Assembly (NCBI GenBank): GCA_021772705.1
Contig: JAJFLN010000201.1
Location: forward strand, 1 to 17,618
DNA length: 17,618 bases
Direction of reading: 5' to 3'
Source of the DNA: Candidatus Cloacimonadota bacterium
GTDB taxonomy: Bacteria; Muiribacteriota; UBA6191; JACPRK01
Shown: one piece after another, positions 6,105-13,500 of the stretch
Numbering within the stretch: the first letter of the stretch is position 1
How the letters are laid out: each line of letters opens with the position of its first letter
Translations under genes and position numbers: made by a program
The notes under the pieces: model-generated
Database searches by the model: none
The model's input: only the letters and a program-made list of their open reading frames with translations
Told to the model about the DNA's origin: nothing

Positions 6105-8543
6105 ATGGAAGAGAACTCAATACAGAAGGGGACATCGGGCATCGTCGGGCCACTTGTACTGGTCCTGATGCTCTTCTGCCTTTCCCTGGCTGTCAGCCCC
6201 CCGATCCATGCCCAGACAGGGGGAGGCAGCTCCGGCGCCTTTCGGGATGTGCCCGGGGATCACTGGGCCCGGGATGCCGTGGAACGTCTGGCCCGCAGTG
6301 GGATTTTGCAGGGTTTCGCCGACGGCCGCTTCAAGGGCAAGAAGATCGTGACCCGCTACGATCTCGCCGTCGCCGTCGCCAGCGCTCTCGAGATGGCCGA
6401 ACAGATCCGGGATCGGCAGGAGGAGGTACCCGACGAGGACCAACGGCTTCTGGAGCGGCTCACGGTCGAACTCCGGTCCGAGCTGGTGCTCCTGGGTATC
6501 CGGGTCGAGAGCCTGGAGCGGCGTGTCATCAATCAGGAGCGATTGAGCGAGGAGCTGGAGCTCCGGAACAGCAACATCCGCATCGAAGGTTTCTACCGTC
6601 TGCTTCAGACCTACGTGATGCGGCCCGTCAGCTTCGTGGACACCCGCCTCACCCCGGAGGTCGATCCCTTCCGGAGCTTCCGGGAGCGCGGCCTGGAGCC
6701 CCTGGAACAGCAGATCTTCCTCCGATTCATCGGGGCCCCATTCATCGGAGAAGAGCAGGCCAGCAACATCGAGGTCTTCGCCGAACTCCTAGGCGTCGTC
6801 TCGGGCCCCAGGGGGATGACGCCGAACTTCCGGCTCGCCGATCCCCTCTTCGCCGGAGACACCATCGACGATTTCGCCACCGACATCGTGGACCAGCAAC
6901 GACTCAGCTTCAACCGGGCCCACTTCGTGGGAAGGGCGGCTCGTCTCACCTCACGGCTCTACATGAATGAGTCCGCCACGGACCTGACGGACCCCTCCAT
7001 CCTCTTCACCGTCGATCAGTTTGCCCCCTTCTCCGGGGCCGAATTCTCAGGCAGCTACAAGAAGCTCTCCTACACGGCCTCCCTGGCGAAGCAGAGAGCT
7101 CTCACCGGGAGCGATCTCTCCAATCGGGAGGACATCAGTCAGGTCTTCCAGCCCAACGCTCTGGTCGACACCGACATCTACACCACTCGCCTCACCTATG
7201 AGCCGACGGACTACGATGCCAGCGGCTACGGCCACAATCAGGTCATGGGCGGCACCTTCGTGGAGCAGGCCTTCAACTACGACAGGGAGAACGACTTCAA
7301 CCGGGTCATCGCCTGGGACTACCAGTGGAACCTCCGGACCCGGAACCGGACCTGGGAGAACACGTTCCAGTGGCTGATCTCCGAGGGGCGGGGCAACATC
7401 GACGACACGGCGGCCCGCCTCGATTCCACCTACCAGTTCGGAGGCTTTCTGGCCAACTTGAAGAGCTACGCCTATGGGAGGGACTACCAGAACCTCCCGG
7501 GCCAGTACCCCTTCATGGACACCGATGTCTTCTTCAATTTCAAGCGGGAGATCACCCCGGGTGTGGACAGGGATCTGGACGGAGACGTGGATGCATTCGA
7601 GTCCACCCGGGGCGAGCGGGCGGCCCGGCTCCTGCTCCGATACACCTTCGACAGGGACGACATCGCGTCCCTCGATGGACTGACTCTTTCGGGCCTCTAC
7701 GAGATCAAGAAGTGGGAGCGGGACCCGGCCAGCCCCATCATCAATGACGAGATTCCAGCCAGCCGTTTCCAGGCCCAGGCGTTGGCTGACCTGACGCCCG
7801 ATCTGCACATGGAACTGACCAGCGACCTGGAGAAACACCTGCCGCTGGACAGGGACAATGACGGCCTGCTCGATCGCCGGGAGGGCAAGATCCTCAACAC
7901 GGTCCGTCTCGACTGGCGGGCCTTCAACAATCTGAGCTTCATCGGAGAGCTGCAGACCATCGACGATCTCGACGCGCCTCAGTCCGACGGCAGCCTCTTC
8001 CAGATGAAGCGGCACCGCCTCGAGGCGGCGAGTCAGATCACCCCCGAGTTCTTCCTCAAGGCCTCGACGGAGAAGATCTTCGACTCCGATCTTCAGCTCA
8101 CCGGCGTTCCGCCCAAGCTGGTGGACGGCAGGAACATCGATCGCCAGATCGCCGAGACCAACTGGTCCTTCGCCGACTGGGGCAGCCTCAAGATCCTCGC
8201 CGTCTTCCAGGTCACGAAGAACCGCAACTTCGAGTTCGAGGACAACGACTCCCAGCTCTACATCGGCGAGATGGACTTCCTCTTCGGCAAGTCCCTCCGA
8301 GGCCGCTACATCCACGCCATCCAGGACACCAAGCTCGACAACGCTGGTAAGGTCCCGATCCTCAAGAACGTCTTCGTGATCAACAACTTCGCCGAGCTGA
8401 TCTACGAGCCGACGGAGACCACCGAGATCCGGCTCTCCTTCGGCAACGAGTTCGAGAATCCCCTCGACCCTCTCGACAACGGACCGGCGATCTTCTTCCG
8501 TACCGAAGAGATCATCCAGCTGCGGGCCCAGACCCAGTTCTGA
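6105..8543 (+). CDS. SLH-domain outer-membrane beta-barrel protein (OmpM/SomA-like architecture)
   Basis: 812 residues. Signal peptide at about 1-36 (hydrophobic 17-34, cleavage after IHA). One S-layer-homology domain at about 45-98 (FRDVPGDHWARDAVERLA, then GFADGRFKG and TRYDLA) normally binds cell-wall-linked polymer or peptidoglycan. A charged heptad-like coiled coil (about 105-155) follows, then about 650 residues of alternating polar/aromatic strands typical of a large barrel, ending in ...AQTQF. A C-terminal Phe is the usual BAM signal. Two Asp-rich loops, DRDLDGDVDAFE (about 488-499) and DRDNDGLLDRRE (about 582-593), look like calcium-binding insertions between strands. It would tether the outer membrane to the wall and may be a porin. 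No strong Shine-Dalgarno precedes the ATG. The lipoprotein gene follows 14 nt after its stop, so they are probably co-transcribed. Confidence 0.85.
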   Translation: MEENSIQKGTSGIVGPLVLVLMLFCLSLAVSPPIHAQTGGGSSGAFRDVPGDHWARDAVERLARSGILQGFADGRFKGKKIVTRYDLAVAVASALEMAEQIRDRQEEVPDEDQRLLERLTVELRSELVLLGIRVESLERRVINQERLSEELELRNSNIRIEGFYRLLQTYVMRPVSFVDTRLTPEVDPFRSFRERGLEPLEQQIFLRFIGAPFIGEEQASNIEVFAELLGVVSGPRGMTPNFRLADPLFAGDTIDDFATDIVDQQRLSFNRAHFVGRAARLTSRLYMNESATDLTDPSILFTVDQFAPFSGAEFSGSYKKLSYTASLAKQRALTGSDLSNREDISQVFQPNALVDTDIYTTRLTYEPTDYDASGYGHNQVMGGTFVEQAFNYDRENDFNRVIAWDYQWNLRTRNRTWENTFQWLISEGRGNIDDTAARLDSTYQFGGFLANLKSYAYGRDYQNLPGQYPFMDTDVFFNFKREITPGVDRDLDGDVDAFESTRGERAARLLLRYTFDRDDIASLDGLTLSGLYEIKKWERDPASPIINDEIPASRFQAQALADLTPDLHMELTSDLEKHLPLDRDNDGLLDRREGKILNTVRLDWRAFNNLSFIGELQTIDDLDAPQSDGSLFQMKRHRLEAASQITPEFFLKASTEKIFDSDLQLTGVPPKLVDGRNIDRQIAETNWSFADWGSLKILAVFQVTKNRNFEFEDNDSQLYIGEMDFLFGKSLRGRYIHAIQDTKLDNAGKVPILKNVFVINNFAELIYEPTETTEIRLSFGNEFENPLDPLDNGPAIFFRTEEIIQLRAQTQF

Positions 8544-8557
8544 CCCCGAATCTTCCC

Positions 8558-9568
8558 ATGAACAGGACCCACAGAATGCCGTCCCTCCGACCCCTGACCT
8601 GCCTGGGCCTGCTCGCCTGCGCAGCCCTGGTCCTCTCGGGCTGCATCCAGGACCGGACGGCTCCCGATGACCTGCCAGCCTCTGTCACGGCCCTGGTCGA
8701 CTTCTCTCCGGGTCTCACACCCCTGCCTTTCCCGGCCCTGATACCTCCCATCGATCTGGCGGTCAACTCCCCCATGGGGCTCCGGGCCGCCATCGCAGCC
8801 ACGGGACCGAGCCCGCTGGAGAACGACAATCAACTGGTGAACAACGACGGCTCCGTCACGGTGATGACGCGACGGGCCGGCCCGGGTTTTGTCGTGGTCC
8901 GGGGCGCCAACTACGACATCGCCTACGGGCTAGTCGACGTGGGCGAGGCCGGATCCTCCGTGGAGGTTGAGTTCCTCAGGCCCTTCGATGGCGCCGACCA
9001 TCCCCGGTCCTTCTATCAGCCGCCAACGAACGGAAACTTCACCATCGACGCCCCCAACTGTGATGACTTCGAGACCGTCAATTTCGGCACGGGAGTCCGG
9101 ATGCTCGCCAAGGAGCCGGGCAGGGCCAAGTTCATGTTCTTCGCCGACGATCCAGTGGGCTCCAACTCCCAGGGTCGGGTCGAGGGACGAGGCAATGACA
9201 GCGGTTTCCCCGTCGTCATCAGCGTCTTCGTCATCGGGGACTTCAACGAGTTCGCCCTCCCCCTGCCTGGAAACCAGCAGGGCGCCATCGAGTTGCTGGA
9301 CGAAGGTTCCCATTTCTGCCCCGTCACAGACCCCATCGGCCGCTTCGACGACCCGAACCGGCCCCTCAGCGGGGATGAGCGCGCTGGAGACCGGGTCTTC
9401 ACCCGCTATCTCCACAATCTGCCCAAGGGCGAACATCGCTACGCCTTTGTGGTCAACCAGAGCCCCCTCACCGTCACCGATCCCTACGAGGAAAAGGGAA
9501 CCCGGGTCCGGGTCGTGGACCCTGTCGAGGTTCGAGAGTTCGCCGCCTCGATCATCACCATCAAGTGA
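8558..9568 (+). CDS. Lipoprotein with a C-terminal CBM48/E-set-like domain
   Basis: 336 residues from the ATG at 8558. A second ATG at 8576 has AGGA 8 nt upstream and may be the true start. The lipobox LSGC gives lipidated Cys29 (Cys23 from the later start), and the next residue is Ile, not Asp, so sorting to the outer membrane is expected. Residues 30-200 match nothing I recognise. Residues about 220-322 follow the early-set/CBM48 (AMPK glycogen-binding-like) pattern: VFVIGDFNEF, a loop ending GDRVFTRYL, LPKGEHRYAFVVN and VTDPY. That fold often binds glucan or mediates protein contacts; ligand binding here is inference. It lies 14 nt after the SLH gene, so a partnership with that outer-membrane protein is likely. 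Confidence 0.82.
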   Translation: MNRTHRMPSLRPLTCLGLLACAALVLSGCIQDRTAPDDLPASVTALVDFSPGLTPLPFPALIPPIDLAVNSPMGLRAAIAATGPSPLENDNQLVNNDGSVTVMTRRAGPGFVVVRGANYDIAYGLVDVGEAGSSVEVEFLRPFDGADHPRSFYQPPTNGNFTIDAPNCDDFETVNFGTGVRMLAKEPGRAKFMFFADDPVGSNSQGRVEGRGNDSGFPVVISVFVIGDFNEFALPLPGNQQGAIELLDEGSHFCPVTDPIGRFDDPNRPLSGDERAGDRVFTRYLHNLPKGEHRYAFVVNQSPLTVTDPYEEKGTRVRVVDPVEVREFAASIITIK

Positions 9569-9654
9569 CGCTCCCACCCCTTCCAGACCGACTACTTCCT
9601 GCCTGATGCTTTCAAGCGCCGGTTCCGGTAGATTGGGAGCAGCCAACTCGACAC

Positions 9655-9660
9655 GGAGGA
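9655..9660 (+). promoter_or_regulatory. Strong Shine-Dalgarno site that points to an ATC start codon
   Basis: GGAGGA ends 7 nt before an ATC at 9668, which is in frame with the downstream membrane-protein ORF. No ATG, GTG or TTG lies at a suitable distance. The nearest conventional start, TTG at 9698, has no ribosome-binding site at normal spacing. Confidence 0.5.
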
Positions 9661-9697
9661 ACTCGCCATCGACCCAGATAAGGACCAGCTAGATACC

Positions 9698-10471
9698 TTG
9701 CCCTTCAAGGTGAAGATTGACTGGCCGGAGATGTCCGGCTCCCTGGAGAAGAAGGTCAATCTCGATCCCGATGAGGGGCCGCTCCAAGGCTGGCACATCG
9801 GCTTCCTCGAGCTCTACCTGCTGATAGGCGGCATCGGAATGGTACTGGGCGTGACATTCCATTACAGCCGGGCTGCCTGGTTGCCGATCCTGGCCAACAG
9901 GCACACCGCCTTGCTGGGCGAGTCTGCTCCGGCGATGCACCACAACCTCCTCCTGATGGGTGTTGCCTTCGGACTCCTCTACCTGAGCTACCTCAAGTGG
10001 TTCGGCGGCAGGGGAGTCTGGATCGGTGGGTTTCTTGTAGGGCTCATGACCGGCTCCGCCGGCTGGTACCCCCTCTCCACATCCATCATCCCCGGCTGGC
10101 CCATGCCCGACTGGGACATCTGGCTCATGGGAGTCGAGGCCCACAGGAACGCGTTCATGCACTCCTCCGTGGCCCCGGTCTGCCTCCTCCTCATCTGTCT
10201 CTGGTCCGCCCGGGGCCGCTCCCTGGCCATCGGCCTCTGTGTCGGCGTCGCCAGCCATCTCGTCGCCGACTTCTTCTCCACCGCCTACGAGGTCCTGGAG
10301 TACGAGGTCATCCCCATGGAGTCCCTCTCCAGCCCGCTGCTCGTCGACACGAACCTCTTCGTTGCGATTTGCTGGCTCTTCGCCAACACCGTCATCCTCC
10401 TTGCCGCGGCCGGAGTCGCCGGACCCGGCGTAAAGCGATTCCAGACAACCCTCGAGAAGGGAACTCTCTAA
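9698..10471 (+). CDS. Polytopic membrane protein with YdjM/DUF457-like metal-hydrolase motifs
   Basis: 257 residues from the TTG at 9698. The frame stays open back to 9632, and a strong GGAGGA suggests a start at ATC 9668, ten codons earlier. About six hydrophobic segments are visible (roughly 35-55, 82-98, 107-122, 158-171, 176-195, 217-240), so it sits in the inner membrane. EAHRNAFMHSS (His149, His155) and ASHLVADFF (His187, Asp191) resemble the HR...HS and HLxxD motifs of the YdjM/DUF457 membrane-bound metal-dependent hydrolases. The HR-to-HS spacing is one residue longer than usual, so catalytic function is uncertain. His56, His69 and His81-82 add further possible ligands. It follows the lipoprotein by about 100 nt, and the secretion ATPase gene starts 57 nt after its stop. 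Confidence 0.8.
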   Translation: MPFKVKIDWPEMSGSLEKKVNLDPDEGPLQGWHIGFLELYLLIGGIGMVLGVTFHYSRAAWLPILANRHTALLGESAPAMHHNLLLMGVAFGLLYLSYLKWFGGRGVWIGGFLVGLMTGSAGWYPLSTSIIPGWPMPDWDIWLMGVEAHRNAFMHSSVAPVCLLLICLWSARGRSLAIGLCVGVASHLVADFFSTAYEVLEYEVIPMESLSSPLLVDTNLFVAICWLFANTVILLAAAGVAGPGVKRFQTTLEKGTL

Positions 10472-10512
10472 GAACAGCCGGCCTGAACTGAGCCGTGTTT
10501 CCGCTCCTCCAG

Positions 10513-10528
10513 TGATATAATCCCGGTC
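10513..10528 (+). promoter_or_regulatory. Consensus extended -10 promoter (TGATATAAT) for a leaderless transcript
   Basis: TGA-TATAAT fills 10513-10521 and is a perfect extended -10. Seven bases later is the GTG of the triple ATPase gene (10529), so transcription should begin at or one base before the start codon. No Shine-Dalgarno and no clear -35 are visible. The gene is therefore probably transcribed independently of the upstream cluster. Confidence 0.65.
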
Positions 10529-13500
10529 GTGAGTCTCTCCGACCGGTTGAAGAAGAAGCAGGGAGGCGATTCGGCTGACGGCCGTTCCCTCAGCTCCCCC
10601 CCCGGTGGGAAGCCGAAGAACCGGTCCATCTCCTTTGCGCTTTCGGCCAGCTCCAAGACGGACATGGAGAATCAGGTCCGGGAGAAGGCCCTGGAGTTCC
10701 TCTTCAGTCAGCTCGTCTATCTCGAGTTCCCCGTCGACCAGAGCGACGAAGCGCAGCGCAGGTTCTTCGACCCCTTGGTCGTGGATCTCCTGAGGCAGGC
10801 CCGGGACAAGCTGGGACACTCACTGGCCATGTCCAGCCTGGACGCCATCAAGAAGGAGATGATGGACGTCATCGTCGGCTTCGGCCCCATCGAGAAGCTC
10901 CTCCAGGATCCAGCCGTATCGGAGGTCATGATCAACTCCCCGAGCCAGATCTACATCGAGCGAGGCGGCAAGGTCACCCTGTCGGATGTCACGTTCCGCG
11001 ACGACAGCCAGGCCATGCAAGTGATCAAGAAGATCCTGGCACCCCTGGGCAGGCGCTGTGACGCCAGCTCCCCTCTGGTCGACGCCCGTCTCCCCGACGG
11101 CTCCCGGGTCAACATCGTCATCCCTCCCCTAGCCCTCAAGGGATGCACCGTCACGATCCGAAAGTTCAGCAAGAACCCCCTCACCGTCGAGCGTCTCATC
11201 GACTTCGGCAGCCTCACACTCGAGATGGGGGCCTTCCTGGAAGCCGCCGTCCTGGCCCGCCTCAACATGGTTGTCAGCGGCGGCACCGGGTCGGGCAAGA
11301 CCACCACCCTGAACGCCATCAGCGGCTTCATCCCCCACGACGAACGGATCGTCACCATCGAGGACTCCGCCGAGCTGCAGCTCCTGCAGGACCACGTCGT
11401 GCCCCTGGAGACACGGCCTCCCAACATCGAGGGAAAGGGAGAGGTCACCATCCGGGACCTGGTCAAGAACTCCCTCCGGATGCGTCCCGAACGGATCATC
11501 ATTGGAGAGTGCCGCGCCGGAGAGACCCTGGACATGCTCCAGGCCATGAACACGGGCCACGACGGCTCCCTCACAACGGGCCACGCCAACACGCCCAAGG
11601 ACATGATCTCCCGCCTGGAGACCATGGTCCTCATGGCGGGAATGAACCTGCCCATCCGCAATATCCGGGAGCAAGTCGCCTCCGCCGTCCAGATCATCGT
11701 CCAGCAGAACCGCCTGCACGACGGGACCCGGCGCATCACAGCCATCGCCGAGGTTCTGGGCATGACGGAGGACACCGTCGATCTGGCCAACATCTTCGAA
11801 TGGGTCCAGGAGGGCGCCGACGCCAATGGAAAGATCATCGGCCATCACCAGTTCACCGGCCACGTACCCAGGTTCCTCACCTTGCTTCACGACGCCTGTC
11901 CCGACCTGCCGGACCACCTCTTCGGACCCGGCGTAAGCGTCCAGATCGAGCTGGATCAAATGATGAAGGAAGAACGGGAGGAGGAGGCCCGTATCTTCGC
12001 CGAGGCCGCAGCCAAGGCCGCAGCCGATCCCGTACCGGAAGTCGCACCTTCTGTATCCCTCCAGGGCAAGAAGCCCTTCTCCTACAACGACGCCCTCACC
12101 GGCGAAGCCCAGGCGGCGGATAAGAAGAAGGCGGAGGAAGAGGAGGAGGCCAGGCCGAAGAAACGAACCTTGTCGGGGATGAACATCCAGGCCAAGAGCA
12201 TCATCGCCACCCGGAAGATGGTCGACGGGGAGGACAGCGATCTCGAGAAGATCCAGGTAGAGCTGATGAAGAAGCTCGACCTCATGCTCCAGTTCGAGAA
12301 CATCAGACTCGATGGTCTCTCCATCGAGGAAGAGAAGACCCTCCTGGGAGGCAAGCTCAAGGCCTGCCTGGCTTCCCTGCAGGAGGAGAAGGGGATGCGG
12401 CTGTCCCATTCCGCCGCCACGGACATCGTGACCCTCACCCTGAAGGACGTGGCGGGTCTGGGCCCGATCCAGGACCTGCTCGACGACCCCGATGTCAGCG
12501 AGATCATGGTCAATGGACCCAACCAGGTCTTCATCGAGCGCAAAGGCAAGCTGCTCCTCTCCAATGCCCGTTTCAAGGACGATGCCCACGGCCAGCACAT
12601 CATCCAGAAGATCGTCAGCCCCCTTGGCAGACGCTGCGACGTCAGCTCCCCTCTGGTTGACGCCCGCCTCAAGGATGGGTCCCGGGTCAACGCCCTCATC
12701 CCCCCCATCGCTCTCAACGGGCCTTGCCTGACGATCAGGAAGTTCAGCAAGAACCCCCTCAAGGTGCCCGATCTGGTCAACTTCGGCAGCCTCAGCCAGG
12801 ACATGTGCGATTTTCTCCTGGCCTGCGTGTTATCCCGGTTGAACATCGTCGTCAGCGGCGGTACCGGGTCCGGCAAGACCACCACTCTCAATGCCATCAG
12901 CGGCTTCATCCCCCACGACGAACGGATCGTCACCATCGAGGACGCCGCGGAGCTCCAGCTGCTGCAGGATCACGTGGTGCCCCTCGAGAGCCGGCCCCCG
13001 AACGTGGAAGGCAAGGGCGCCGTGGCCATCCGGGATCTGGTGAAGAACTCTCTCCGCATGCGGCCCGAGAGGATCATCGTCGGGGAGTGTCGCGCCGGGG
13101 AGACCCTCGACATGCTGCAGGCTATGAACACGGGCCACGACGGCTCCCTCACCACGGGCCATGCCAACACTCCGAAGGACATGGTGGCCCGCCTGGAGAC
13201 CATGGTCATGATGGCCGGCCTGGACCTGCCCATCCGGAACATCCGGGAACAGATCGGCAGCGCTGTGGACCTCATTGTTCAGCAGAACCGTCTCCGGGAC
13301 GGGTCCAGGAAGATCACGGCCATCTCGGAGATCGTGGGGCTCCAGGGAGACGAGGTGAAGGTGGCCGACATCTTCGAGTACGTCCAGGAAGGCATCGATC
13401 ACCACGATCGCGTCGTCGGCCACTTCCGGCCCACGGGACACATACCGAGCTTCGTGATGCAATTCCGAGGAGAGGGGATCAACCTCAAGGAGGACATCTT

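Noticed and set aside
11129..12598. Long antisense frames over the triple ATPase (also 9689-10819 and 7047-8315)
   Set aside because: They are Asp/Val/Leu/Gly-rich mirror images of GC-rich coding DNA and contain no recognisable motif.
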